Below, in pieces: positions 48,301-53,915 of a stretch of DNA of 64,000 nt. The DNA is from Incurvaria masculella. Lineage: Eukaryota; Arthropoda; Insecta; Lepidoptera; Incurvariidae. Location: NCBI GenBank assembly GCA_946894095.1, contig OX335650.1:6448001-6512000 (forward strand). Reading direction: 5' to 3'. The notes under the pieces are model-generated. The model ran no database searches. It saw only the letters and a list, made by a program, of their open reading frames with translations, and was not told where the DNA came from. The translations under genes and the position numbers were made by a program. Position 1 is the stretch's first letter; each line of letters opens with the position of its first letter.

Positions 48301-50276
48301 TTTTCACAGAGTGTGTATTTATTTTGCCGCTATAACAACAAATAGGTATGATTAAAAAACATTTAAAATTAAAGGGGGCTCCCATACAAAAAACGTGATT
48401 TTTTTGTTTTATTTTTTACGATGGTACGGAACCCTTCGTGTGCGAGTCCGACTCGCACTTGGCCGGTTTTTTTATCGGTATTCCTCAAATAACAAGCGGA
48501 AATGCAAACTGAAAATATTACCTTGTAAGCTACAAAATATGTCAGTTCCAATTACTGCGCTCGATTCTCTTGAAATCCCAATCGTTTTAGGGAAATGAAT
48601 AAAACCATTGCAAATCCCTCAATGTCACTCAGTCTGTCCGTCCGTGTTTCAGCTTGTCAGAGCTTCCGCGATCGTCCGTAAAAAATAGAGGAAGTGCTTG
48701 TATTAAGATTTTAATTATTGGTTTTATGAGTATTTATCACTTACGTTATAAAACATCTGTAAAAAACCATGTTACTACCCATATTATAGAAGAAGGACAT
48801 AGCTACATTTTATGGAAAAAAATAAACTTGAAAGGAGAAGTTGAAAGTTGAAAATGACTATATCTTTAAACCAATTCTAGTATAAATTTCCATAAAAAAA
48901 AATATATTACCTCGTTAATATTTTTGTACTAAAATTAAATCCTACGAATTTACTGTTTTGAGCTAGGCATCGTTATCTTAAAATTATGAAAAGGTTTTTC
49001 ATTAACTGAATAAACGTATACACATAGTATGTTTTGTGATCAAGGCATTGCTAATATTGAAGTTTTTTTTAAACATTGATATGTGAATCATTTGACGAAC
49101 GGAAATAGGTACAACAAAGTCTATTCATAACAATTTAGTCGTTGTTTGTCATTTTTTCCCATGAACGCGAGATGTTCATATTATCAGTACCTAATTTATA
49201 GTAATTACTTATTTGGGTTTTAAAAGAAACACCGAAAATAATTGATCGAAACAATCACAAACGATTAGATATTTTGTAATGCTTCACACGATTCATTGTT
49301 CTTTTGTTTTCGCATGAATTTACTACAAACTGTCATTTTACATCACGCGCGTAGTTGCAGAGACTCCGTGTTCGTTTGCTTCTTCAAGCAAACTCTCGGC
49401 ACGCGGTCTCTAGTTCATAGTTCCTCTTTTATTCTGATGGAGCATAGACCCTCAAATATTCTATTTTTTACTAGCGGTGGGCAGTTTGCATTAACAAAGT
49501 TTAAAACATCGAGCACGAGTGCGCAATATTGCCCCGAAATAATAACTGTTTTGTATTTTTACTTCCTGCGGCCCACTAAATATTAAAGGGATTATTCAGC
49601 GCTCTACTACAATAAAGTTCCTTCGCAAATGTAATGGTCAGGGTTTCAACCAATTTCGCATATAACCGAAGTTTAGCTGAGTCACGTTTACGGAAGAGTA
49701 AACAGAATTTACACGGTCGAGAGCGTTTTTTCATATAAGTGTACTTATATGATGCAAAATCTTTGGCTGATAATTTTCCATTTTAGGGCATTATAACAAC
49801 GGATCGCGTTTGGTTCGAAAAGTTCGAAATATTTGCAAAACATTATTTTACAATTATTTAAAAAATTCAATGATGGTCTAACTATATTTGAAACACATAA
49901 CTGTTATATAACTTGTACAAATTGTACAAAGACTATTTTGTACATTTTTGTCAAAGTTAATCAATGGAAATATCTGGACATTATAGCTAGATGAAGAATC
50001 TATAAATTCAGTATTTGAACATTTTAGAATATGGTACAATATTAGGTTTTAAATACGTCACAAGCTAGTAATCTTTCCTAATTATTTTTCTTTAATTCTC
50101 AAAAAAATATTTCGTCATCTTCGTAACGAGAAAATTGTAAAATCGTGTGGCTTTGCTCTCACCTTCTGCACCTGTCTCCTCACGATCCTGGGAAAGCCGA
50201 AGGAGGCCATCACGATGGCTACCACCAGTCCCACCATCGCCAACAGAAACAACCCATGCAGACGTCTCTCCTGCAT
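6199..50276 (-). CDS. SNMP2: Sensory neuron membrane protein 2-like (CD36 superfamily), gene span, nine exons, C-terminus off window
   Basis: SNMPs are two-pass CD36-family proteins of insect olfactory sensilla. SNMP2 is mostly expressed in support cells and is linked to lipid or pheromone handling and clearance. Minus-strand segments 50163-50276, 39774-39931, 37977-38121, 33568-33736, 29747-29838, 14197-14414, 11204-11329, 7222-7405 and 6199-6324 join to 1332 nt, 444 codons, with no stop or frameshift. Every junction agrees in phase (0,2,0,1,0,2,2,0). Visible: a membrane segment at residues ~8-29, at least eight N-X-S/T sites, and ectodomain cysteines 267, 298, 337, 339, 350 and 361 spaced like the six disulphide cysteines of CD36. 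The family is ~520 residues, so ~75-80 C-terminal residues with the second membrane helix are missing, probably left of base 1. Motifs such as [14 protein letters not shown] and [14 protein letters not shown] fit lepidopteran SNMP2. SNMP3 cannot be excluded. Confidence 0.9.
6325..7221. other. SNMP2-like intron 8
   Basis: 897 bp between exons 9 and 8. It contains one full plus-strand palindrome repeat (6636-6963) and otherwise unannotated AT-rich sequence. Confidence 0.85.
6636..6963 (+). mobile_element. GTGCGAGTC-palindrome repeat, copy b
   Basis: Full-length copy with a long GGAC run at 6855-6905. It has both the 5' palindrome and the 3' GGTTCCGT/ACGGAACC hairpin. Confidence 0.85.
7222..7405 (-). 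CDS. SNMP2: SNMP2-like exon 8: conserved CD36 core
   Basis: Completes Arg341 and encodes 342-402: [20 protein letters not shown], then the family core [17 protein letters not shown], ending YVYLEP. The donor is CCG|GTAAAG, phase 0. The acceptor GGGTAACAG|G (7406-7407) has no polypyrimidine tract, and a SINE begins only 26 bp upstream at 7433. The coding evidence is very strong and phases agree on both sides, but splicing of this exon may be weak in this allele. Confidence 0.94.
7406..11203. other. SNMP2-like intron 7
   Basis: 3.8 kb. A SINE (7433-7732) abuts the 3' splice site. The rest (7.74-11.2 kb) is AT-rich with no recognised element. A 130-codon plus-strand frame at 8593-8985 resembles nothing I know. 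Confidence 0.75.
7433..7732 (+). mobile_element. tRNA-headed SINE beside exon 8
   Basis: The head GAGCGGCTCGTAGCCTTGTG with B-box-like GGGTTCAATTCC is followed by the family body (CCCGCCCGGGTTGGTACCAT, GATGGTCGAAGCGGCAATGA) and an A-rich tail. A possible duplication ACACT flanks both ends. In the antisense direction it replaces the sequence where the exon 8 polypyrimidine tract should be. Confidence 0.85.
11204..11329 (-). CDS. SNMP2: SNMP2-like exon 7: cysteine-rich ectodomain segment
   Basis: Completes Arg299 and encodes 300-340 plus two bases: [20 protein letters not shown] through GNKCFCQ. The acceptor is TGTGCTTTCAG|A and the donor CAAAG|GTATTG, phase 2 at both sides. It supplies the CFC cysteines 337 and 339 and sequon N313. 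By CD36 analogy the bridges would be 267-337, 298-361 and 339-350. Confidence 0.92.
12117..12497. mobile_element. RTE-type LINE 3' end with internal inversion
   Basis: 12117-12420 reads on the minus strand as the end of an RTE ORF ([22 protein letters not shown]). 12421-12497 reads on the plus strand as the terminal [18 protein letters not shown], stop, then a TGAC-repeat tail. The two parts are in opposite orientation, as expected of a twin-priming insertion. Confidence 0.8.
12590..12748 (+). mobile_element. Helitron-like repeat
   Basis: Starts ATATTATAAATGCTC and ends CCCGAGCGGAGCC...CAGCTAG|T, the same start and end as the 1545 and 56842 copies. Confidence 0.45.
13491..13664. mobile_element. 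174-bp hairpin MITE with tRNA-like loop
   Basis: Arms 13491-13540 and 13615-13664 are complementary at 49 of 50 positions. Both ends are TTAA (TTAATTTGAG...CTCAAATTAA). The 74-bp loop contains GGTCGCAGGTCCAAGTCCCG, resembling a tRNA T-arm/B box. A fragment of a relative is at 17886-17990. Confidence 0.75.
13785..14097 (-). mobile_element. Degenerate SINE, antisense
   Basis: Reversed body (GGCTACATTGAACCGGATGG, GCACCAACCCGAT) and reversed tRNA-like head (CCCTGAGCTACGA). It lies 100 bp from the exon 6 donor. Confidence 0.6.
14197..14414 (-). CDS. SNMP2: SNMP2-like exon 6: ectodomain, beside the splice-acceptor array
   Basis: Codons 227-298 plus two bases, 218 nt, beginning [20 protein letters not shown] and ending YTFEPQVC(R). 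The acceptor is CGCCTTACAG|CTG (phase 0) and the donor CTGCAG|GTATGT (phase 2). It carries sequons N228 and N271 (NGS) and cysteines 267 and 298 of the disulphide set. Its first ~52 bp and its acceptor are repeated in tandem immediately upstream (14363-15916). Only this copy continues into the rest of the exon. Confidence 0.95.
14363..15916 (-). repeat. 79-bp tandem array of the exon 6 splice acceptor plus exon start
   Basis: Acceptor junctions (CTTACAG|CTGAAC on the minus strand) recur exactly every 79 bp: 14415, 14494, 14573, 14652 and on to 15758, then two decayed copies near 15837 and 15911. That is 20 junctions including the real one. Each unit holds ~27 bp of intron end (branch-like CTGAT, TTCTCGCC, CAG) and ~52 bp of exon 6. 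Variants recur eight units apart (14410 block like 15042 block, offset 632 bp), so a block was duplicated. 79 is not a multiple of three, and most units have an in-frame TGA at AGCTGA, so upstream acceptors would truncate the protein. Confidence 0.97.
16500..16673 (+). mobile_element. Helitron-like 3' end
   Basis: Contains AATAATGTTGCGTTCCGG and an AAAT run, and ends TTGCCGGGTACCTCAGCTAG|T like the other copies. Confidence 0.45.
17668..17815 (-). mobile_element. GTGCGAGTC-palindrome repeat, copy c (truncated)
   Basis: Retains the hairpin end and CCGT run and stops after CTCATGAACCGTAATAG. Confidence 0.75.
18871..19083 (+). mobile_element. GTGCGAGTC-palindrome repeat, copy d (truncated)
   Basis: Has the 5' palindrome and middle but ends at CCCTGTGACAG, before the tetranucleotide run. 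Confidence 0.75.
21400..22860 (+). pseudogene. RTE-type LINE reverse transcriptase fragment, left arm
   Basis: Plus-strand pieces read [20 protein letters not shown], then [16 protein letters not shown] (22470-22530), then [20 protein letters not shown] and [12 protein letters not shown] (RT catalytic FADD near 22757). Stops and frameshifts separate them and a non-LINE palindrome is inserted at 21598-22091, so it is dead. It points towards the right-arm copy. Confidence 0.8.
21598..22091. repeat. Inner palindrome within the left arm
   Basis: Arms 21598-21757 and 21932-22091 (160 bp each) are near-perfect reverse complements around a 174-bp spacer. A minus-strand frame across it (21657-21989) includes [13 protein letters not shown], a phrase typical of LTR-retrotransposon polyprotein linkers. 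No counterpart is present in the right arm, so it arrived after the large palindrome formed or was lost on the other side. Confidence 0.75.
22990..24840 (-). pseudogene. RTE-type LINE reverse transcriptase fragment, right arm
   Basis: The minus strand reads [20 protein letters not shown] (23976-24164). Frames 23190-23390 are the reverse of the FADD region, and 24250-24480 is the region before the RT domain. It is split by the transposon at ~23421-23985 and carries stops. It is the mirror copy of the left-arm LINE. Confidence 0.8.
23421..23985 (+). mobile_element. DNA transposon E family (CCTCC/GGAGGTC TIR), copy A
   Basis: ~565 bp with long terminal inverted repeats: left GGGAGGTCACGACATTTTTG, right ending CGACCTCC, extending ~150 bp inward to GCCAAGTGGTTGCG. 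No transposase. It splits the right-arm LINE between FADD and DYEKAFDS. Copies: 45376-45937 and an interrupted one at 58614-60886. Confidence 0.85.
26963..26990. repeat. (AGAAT)n microsatellite at a retroelement tail
   Basis: Five to six AGAAT units next to AAACGTTTATTT. On the minus strand this reads as an A-rich end followed by CTATT repeats, so it may be the tail of a reversed LINE or SINE (to ~27160). Confidence 0.7.
27187..27423 (+). repeat. 240-bp dispersed repeat, copy 1
   Basis: Matches 43434-43672 along its length (TAGAAAGATAACAGAAAAA, TTCGCAAACGTACG, GACTTCAGAAAAACGTT). Class unknown; no terminal repeats seen. Confidence 0.7.
28121..28263 (+). mobile_element. GTGCGAGTC-palindrome repeat, copy e (3' part)
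   Basis: Starts at TTGTTATAGCGGCAAA and runs to the terminal hairpin, with a very short GGAC run. Confidence 0.75.
29304..29430 (-). mobile_element. SINE fragment, antisense
   Basis: T-rich start, then GCAACCTGACATGGATGGCT and TAGGTGCCATGCCAGGACC, the reversed tail of the SINE family. Confidence 0.75.
29461..29625. mobile_element. Tc1/mariner-like hairpin MITE, right half
   Basis: Ends TTTGGACCATACCTCCGCTA plus ACATACTGTGTA; it matches the right half of the complete copy at 52085-52352. Confidence 0.7.
29747..29838 (-). CDS. SNMP2: SNMP2-like exon 5: ectodomain
   Basis: A short exon of 92 nt completing Arg196 and encoding residues 197-226, [19 protein letters not shown] then FYFSMFSH. The acceptor is CCGTGTTTCAG|GG and the donor CAC|GTAAGT, phase 0. 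The single base left by exon 4 plus GG gives AGG, so the phase match supports both exons. FYFSMFSH is a strong SNMP2-type signature. Confidence 0.93.
29925..30260. repeat. Inverted-repeat element in intron 4
   Basis: Left arm AGTCTAAGTTGTCACCTAAA then TTGGCGTTACGGCAAACCGATCG and right arm CGATCGGTTTGCCGTAACGCC then AATTTAGGTGACAACTTAGACT are complementary for ~55 bp, giving an element of ~335 bp that starts just 85 bp from exon 5. Confidence 0.75.
30490..30715 (-). mobile_element. SINE copy, antisense
   Basis: GGTGCCATGCCAGGACCTTC, GGATGGAAAACGCGGACAAT and GTACCAACCCGGGCGGGC in reversed order, ending near CTCGCGTTCGTTACGAAATG. Confidence 0.75.
30895..31075 (+). mobile_element. Degenerate SINE copy
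   Basis: Body landmarks ACCATCGCATCG, GATGGTCGAATCTGCAACGA and ACTGGCATGGCACCTAG in family order. Confidence 0.5.
31174..31536 (+). mobile_element. GTGCGAGTC-palindrome repeat, copy f
   Basis: Full copy with a GGAC run at ~31449-31490; the middle contains an expanded ATTTAATTT stretch. Confidence 0.85.
33568..33736 (-). CDS. SNMP2: SNMP2-like exon 4: ectodomain apical region
   Basis: Codons 140-195 plus one base. The acceptor is ATGGTCAG|GCG (phase 0) and the donor TTGA|GTGAGT (phase 1). It contains [16 protein letters not shown] and [13 protein letters not shown]. The MMP...VNEA helix corresponds to the apical helices that bind ligand in LIMP-2 and CD36 structures. That ligand role here is inference. 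N187 is a sequon (NCT), and Cys188 is close to the Cys199 encoded by exon 5. Confidence 0.93.
33912..34320 (-). mobile_element. Full-length tRNA-headed SINE, antisense
   Basis: Reversed tail, body and head; the head reads CTACGAGCCGCTC at its end and contains reversed B-box-like AATTAAACCCAGG. The most complete antisense copy. Confidence 0.85.
34662..34705. repeat. 44-bp near-perfect hairpin
   Basis: CGTGAAGCAAATACGCATAA pairs with the reverse complement TTATGCGTATTTGGTTCACG with one mismatch and a 3-4 nt loop. Confidence 0.8.
34885..35178 (+). mobile_element. GTGCGAGTC-palindrome repeat, copy g
   Basis: Full copy with a short GGAC run. Confidence 0.85.
36695..36975. mobile_element. Inverted-repeat MITE
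   Basis: ATTACGAGTAACAAATCACT at the left pairs with AGTGATTTGTTACTCGTAA at the right; an inner pair TTGAGGGATACAT/ATGTATCCCTCAA strengthens the fold. No TSD identified. Confidence 0.65.
37561..37700. mobile_element. Tc1/mariner-like hairpin MITE, left half
   Basis: TGTTAACGGAGGTATGGTCC and following bases match the left half of the copy at 52085; it stops where SINE body sequence begins. Confidence 0.7.
37703..37850 (+). mobile_element. SINE body fragment
   Basis: CCGCCCGGGTTGGTACCTTC through GTGGTGTGTTGGGCTAATAT; no head. Confidence 0.7.
37977..38121 (-). CDS. SNMP2: SNMP2-like exon 3: ectodomain
   Basis: Completes codon 91 and runs to 139, [18 protein letters not shown] through ITVINLSYM. 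The acceptor follows a T-run ending GTACAG; the donor is ATG|GTAATA, phase 0, weaker than the other donors because position +5 is not G. The segment [14 protein letters not shown] matches the CD36-family stretch after GP(Y/F). Sequons are at N104 and N135. A SINE and a hairpin MITE lie upstream of exon 4 within the next intron. Confidence 0.92.
38122..39773. other. SNMP2-like intron 2
   Basis: 1.65 kb, AT-rich. No repeat or gene recognised. Confidence 0.7.
39774..39931 (-). CDS. SNMP2: SNMP2-like exon 2: membrane-proximal ectodomain
   Basis: Codons 39-90 plus two bases of 91. The acceptor is TTGTTCCAG|AAC (phase 0) and the donor TACGA|GTGAGT (phase 2). The segment contains [19 protein letters not shown] and ends QVGPYCY, the family's conserved start of the ectodomain. 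Sequons are at N44 (NTS) and N67 (NVT). Asp91 is split across intron 2. Confidence 0.92.
40056..40228 (+). mobile_element. SINE head fragment (tRNA-like)
   Basis: GAGCGGCTCGTAAGTCAGGG with B-box-like GGGTTCGAATCC then CTCGCCCCGTTCAT, ending in CATGTAAAACTGTAAATT; the shared body is absent. Confidence 0.7.
40765..40917 (-). mobile_element. SINE head fragment, antisense
   Basis: Reversed head ending CCCCTGAGCTACGAGCCGCT, with ATGGACCATGGAACAACTCA at its start. Confidence 0.7.
41440..42790. mobile_element. Older TIR element split by a foldback insertion
   Basis: The outer parts 41440-41624 (CATAAGGGCGTAAGTGAAA, AAAAGATGAAAGATGCGTTG) and 42547-42790 (AGTCTTACAGTTTTATCTTT, ACGACCTTATCAAACTAAACGC, TATCACGCCCTTAAG) line up with the continuous element 47130-47505 read in reverse. 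The 0.9 kb between is a separate insertion. Confidence 0.75.
41625..42546. mobile_element. Foldback element with ~205-bp inverted repeats and CpG-rich core
   Basis: Arms 41625-41838 and 42345-42546 are reverse complements (AAGGTGAGTTTAAAAT.. and ..ATTTTAAACTCACCTT), both containing ACATGCCTACATTCTTAGC or its complement. The ~500-bp core is strikingly GC/CpG-rich (41930-42010 and 42170-42300) in otherwise AT-rich DNA. No transposase frame. Confidence 0.85.
43434..43672 (+). repeat. 240-bp dispersed repeat, copy 2
   Basis: Homologous to 27187-27423; a short open frame ([20 protein letters not shown]) is partly kept in both but not evidently coding. Confidence 0.7.
44128..44347 (-). mobile_element. 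GTGCGAGTC-palindrome repeat, copy h (decayed)
   Basis: CTAAGCCTTCGCTG, a CCGT run and CTCGCACTTGGCCGGTTTTT remain; the palindrome is broken. Confidence 0.6.
44437..44986 (+). mobile_element. TTAA-flanked TIR element (piggyBac-like MITE), copy 1
   Basis: TTAA|GGTGGCCCATCCCG ... CGGGTTGGGCCACC|TTAA, 550 bp including both TTAA. No transposase. The second copy (53366-53915) has exactly the same length in reverse orientation. TTAA duplication is the hallmark of piggyBac insertion. Confidence 0.85.
45376..45937 (+). mobile_element. DNA transposon E family, copy B
   Basis: Same TIRs and interior as 23421-23985 (TTGCTAAGCAAGTATGTA, TCAGGCGCCTTATCTACG), flanked by TAGTATTCC and TAGTCTA. Confidence 0.85.
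46298..46440 (+). mobile_element. SINE body fragment
   Basis: TTACCATCGCATTGGATGAA to CTGGTATGGCACCTAATTCC. Confidence 0.7.
47130..47505 (-). mobile_element. Intact copy of the older TIR element (empty-site paralogue)
   Basis: In reverse reads TTTAAGGGCGTGAAAAC..., AAAAGATGAAAGATGCGTGG..., ACAGAACGCTATCGGC; collinear with the outer halves of 41440-42790 but without the foldback. ~375 bp. Confidence 0.75.
48102..48472 (-). mobile_element. GTGCGAGTC-palindrome repeat, copy i, with the longest CCGT run
   Basis: Complete reversed copy; the CCGT tetranucleotide run covers about 100 bp (48158-48257). Confidence 0.85.
48158..48257. repeat. (CCGT)n microsatellite
   Basis: About 25 units, a few with variant bases, within copy i. 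Confidence 0.95.
50163..50276 (-). CDS. SNMP2: SNMP2-like exon 1: start codon and first transmembrane segment
   Basis: Codons 1-38, starting [17 protein letters not shown] hydrophobic helix (residues ~8-29) is followed by the FGFPRIV motif that ends the first membrane segment in SNMPs, so the N-terminus is cytoplasmic. The donor is AAG|GTGAGA, phase 0. The ATG is the only start giving the usual short SNMP cytoplasmic tail. Upstream, a pyrimidine-rich acceptor-like TTTTAG ends 35 nt before the ATG (50312-50317), so the 5' UTR may itself be spliced. Confidence 0.88.
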
Positions 50277-50760
50277 CCTGCCTGCCACTTACCCCACAAC
50301 ACTGATTTGAACTAAAAGGAGGCTATATTTTATTTTGAGACCAAAAATTGGTCAGGTCATCATTTGAAAAACTTCTTAAGTACGCTACATTTTTTTTAAA
50401 GTAAATTTTATAATAAAATAAAAATCTTAATTAACATTTAAGCCATTAGGTAAAGGCTGTATAAATTGACAACACAATCACAAACTTTAACGTAAATCTT
50501 TAGATTAAACTAATTAATTAAGGAACTGAATAAATTTAAACTTTTTTTCTGGTACCAAAGATTCATCACCAATATCACACACCACATTAGGATGTCAATG
50601 ATTTTTAATTTAAAACTAAGTAATCGATCAAAAATCGTAAAGATGGCTGCTCTATACGGTGGTATCTCCGTCGACTGGTGTACCACTGTTGCCACAAGTG
50701 TCGTGACTGGGTCGCGCCGCGGCATTGGCATGGTACGTGGCGCACGATACATAATTAATA
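50277..50760 (-). promoter_or_regulatory. Candidate 5' UTR/promoter region of the SNMP2-like gene
   Basis: Immediately upstream of the start codon. No TATA box in a convincing place. A GC-rich non-repeat patch at 50640-50750 (GGTCGCGCCGCGGCATTGG; plus-strand AAGATGGCTGC resembling a YY1-type site) could be the promoter or a non-coding first exon. Inference only. Confidence 0.25.
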
Positions 50761-51293
50761 ACCATTAAAACAATAACATGATGTGCATGGAAAAAAATGT
50801 CCATTCATGCCTAAGTGATACTGGAGTCATGCCAGTTGATAACTCTGCCCTTTACAGCTTCGAAACAAAGCGTCTATTCGATTTTTTTTTTAAATGAATG
50901 GCTGGAAAATGTGCCTAAAATCTATGTTAATTATGATTTAGGCGTATTTTACCAAGATATTACGGACTAAATTATGCTGTTAAAATGTGCATATATACGA
51001 AAGTTATTACATACAAGTAGAGAGTATGGCGCTTCTTTTTTTTTCAGTGTTACGGCGTATACTCGTTTACTCTTTTTCATATTGTTTTTATGTTAAGTAC
51101 GGCATATGGCATAAGCTAGGACGCTCGATAACAGTTACGTAAAAAGAAGTGGTGCCGCTGCAAATATCAGTGAGTGGAAATGTCAGATTCACGCCAAGGT
51201 GAGAAGTGACGCAATTGGAACATGAAGGAGTCAGTTTTTTGTTAAGCTTGAGGTAAGTGTACTTGTAATGTGGTTATGCATGCATTAATTTGA

Positions 51294-51672
51294 GCTGCTC
51301 GTAGTCTAGTGGCGCGTGGACTTGCCTTGGTCAGCGGTCTGGGTTCAAATCCTCGCCCCGTTCATTGCATTTCGTCACGAATGCGAGCTGCTCCGTGGTT
51401 CGGAATCCATGTAAAACTGTAGGTGCCGTTACCCTACTAGGTGGCAGGGTTAAAGCCCGCCCGGGTTGGTACCGTCGCATTGGATGAAAAGATGGTCGAA
51501 GCGGCAATGAACAATTGTACGTGTTTTCCATCCAGTTCAATGTAGCTGTGCTCATAAAGGTAAGGTCCTGACATAATGGCACCTAATTCCTTCGGGAATG
51601 TGGTGTATTGGGCTAATATCATAACGGTAGTTGTGTGGTATTAGCTATCAATGTCAGGTCGCATAAAAAAAT
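51294..51672 (+). mobile_element. Full-length tRNA-headed SINE
   Basis: Head GAGCTGCTCGTAGTCTAGTG (A-box-like) with B-box GGGTTCAAATCC, then the shared body and an A-rich tail. The best-preserved sense copy; a good reference for the family. Confidence 0.9.
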
Positions 51673-51879
51673 GTAAGTCACTTAACAAAGACATTTATGT
51701 GACTACCGATATACATTTGTTTTAATGTGGCTGATATTTACCTTACTAAACTTCCATTGTGTTCGATTTGAAATAATTTCTGAAAGCCAAAAGGCTCAAT
51801 TATTAGATGTGATTATAATGATACCATGATTTATTTTGCTGATAGCGTGGCATCCGTTGAAATACCTCTGATCTAAACA

Positions 51880-52066
51880 TAAAAACCGGCCAAGTGCGAG
51901 TCGGATTCGTACACGAAGGGTTCCGTACCATCGTACAAGATGTAATGTGCATGAGATACAGCCTTGTGACACACGGACGTACGGATATACGGATGGACGG
52001 ATGGACAGCGGAGGCCTAGTGATAGGGTTCCGTTGGAACTCTTTGGATACGGAACCCTAATAAAAA
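51880..52066 (+). mobile_element. GTGCGAGTC-palindrome repeat, copy j (middle deleted)
   Basis: 5' palindrome (with GATTCGTAC changes) joined to ATGAGATACAGCC, a short GGAC run and the 3' hairpin. Confidence 0.8.
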
Positions 52067-52084
52067 CGATTTTTGTCAAATGAC

Positions 52085-52352
52085 TATACAGGTTGTTAGC
52101 GGAGGTATTGTCCAAAAGTTAGCCACGTATTCCTTGGCATATTTGGAGTAAAAAAAGGTTAACAACTTTTTGTTGTAAGACTTAAAAAAAATCATCTTCC
52201 CCATACATTTTGTGTGCAGGTATTTACAAAAACGTATGGGAGGAAGATTTTTTTAAGTCGTACAAGAAGATGTCATCTACCTTTTTTGCTCCAAATAGGC
52301 CAAGGAATACGTGGTTAGCATTTGGACCATACCTCCGCTAACAGACTGTATA
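52085..52352. mobile_element. Complete Tc1/mariner-like hairpin MITE
   Basis: 268 bp. TATACAGGTTGTTAGCGGAG at the left pairs with CTCCGCTAACAGACTGTATA at the right, and the arms pair almost to the centre. TA at both outer ends fits a Tc1/mariner target duplication. Half copies at 29461-29625 and 37561-37700. Confidence 0.85.
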
Positions 52353-53365
52353 ACACCAGACCGGGTCTCTTTTTTTATGCAAGGATACATTTGTACTGTT
52401 GAGGCCCATTTCACTAGCGTGTCAGTCTATTCGTACTCTGCTACTTTAGGTACTATACAGTGTCGTAACTATACCATCCGGGGCCCGTGGCAAATTCTTT
52501 TGATGGGGCCCATGAATCTCTAAAAATGAATCAACATCTTTTTGTTTAGGTTGGTTTAAAATGCTTAACGAATAACTTGAAATTGTATTATGGTCTTTAG
52601 TTGTCTCATTTTAGATTTTAAGCAGAACTTATAAAAATATACTTTTCAAATAAAATAAAAACTCAGGTAAAAAAAAATATTTTCATTGGGCCGGGGCCCT
52701 CTTGGGTCGGGGGCCCGTGGCATTTTGCCAGCCCTGCCACCCTATTGTTACGCCTACCTGACCTTTACGCTAGTACATAACTCAAAAAGGGTGATAATGA
52801 GTTACGGACGTATTGGCAGGTCCCAGGAGGTCTCACAATAGCGTCCAGGTCATGTGGTTCCGAGAAATAACGCCTCGCTTTAGATATAAATATTAAATAG
52901 AGGCAGAGTCTAGGTCAACTGGTGTTTGGGTCGGTCGTTAGCCCTTCGTAGGAATGTTAATCAGGGTATATCCGCTTTGTGAACTAGCCAAATTGCCTAT
53001 TCTGATGGAATAAAGGTGTATGGCGGCATAGTGCAGGCCAGGTGTAATCGAAGCACATGAAACACGTTCTCAATGATGTATTATGTAATGTTAACAAGGC
53101 GGGAAATGGGCTGGAAACCCGTAAATTAAAGTAAGTTTTTAGGAATAACAAAAAATCTGTAATAAATATTTCACTTAGACTTTTAAAAAACTCTACTGAA
53201 CAAATAAAAATATCCCAAGTAGCATTAAGCTGCCAAATTAAGCCATACAGACACCGCTTAACGGTTCTGGAAAACGGCTAAGGCTGTACATTTAGGCGCT
53301 ACAGTAGGATTAGTGGGGGTAATAACACCGCTGTAGCGCCAAAAAGGGCCCCAAATTATGCAGCC

Positions 53366-53915
53366 TTAAGGTGGCCCAACCCGGCGGGCCTAACTCATTC
53401 GCGGGCACGGTACAAAACCGTGCTGTTGCGCTCTGGGACCTTCTCTGTTTCAAAGAATAAGACAGGCTCCGTGATGAGGAAGATGCAACATGTCCACAAA
53501 AAAGACAATGTGCATAGTGTATGATTTGGTAAGATTTACGAAAATTTTAATTTCAAAACGACTTATAGCTAAAAGTAAACCACGACCGCTGTAGTAAAAA
53601 ATCGAACAAAAACCAAATAGATTATAAATCTTGATTAAATAAGCGATGTCTGATGACTAATCATTTTAAGATGTTCTTACTTTATCATTGCGTAATCCAC
53701 CTCCAAAGTTATTGTATAAAACGCGCGAAAAATGCCAACTTTCGGACCTTATAACTTAGAAACCAAACACAATTTTACAATGCCAATGGTCATCAGACAT
53801 CTAGTTCGATCAAATAAAGCTATTTTGAGCAAAATTTTTGATCTCTGACAAGAAATATGGGCGTGATCTTCTTTCCCCTTTTGTATGGGGAAATGAGCGG
53901 GATGGGCCACCTTAA
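53366..53915 (-). mobile_element. TTAA-flanked TIR element, copy 2
   Basis: Reverse complement of 44437-44986 along its whole length with small differences; TTAA at both edges. Confidence 0.85.

Larger units (their letters stand above)
39932..50162. other. SNMP2-like intron 1
   Basis: 10.2 kb containing SINE heads, a foldback inside an older element, a TTAA element, an E-family transposon, palindrome repeats and a paralogous intact copy of the older element. 48.5-50.1 kb is mainly unrecognised AT-rich sequence. Confidence 0.8.

Noticed and set aside
51294..51375. tRNA gene
   Set aside because: A- and B-box-like motifs are present but no full cloverleaf, and the same head recurs on many SINE copies.
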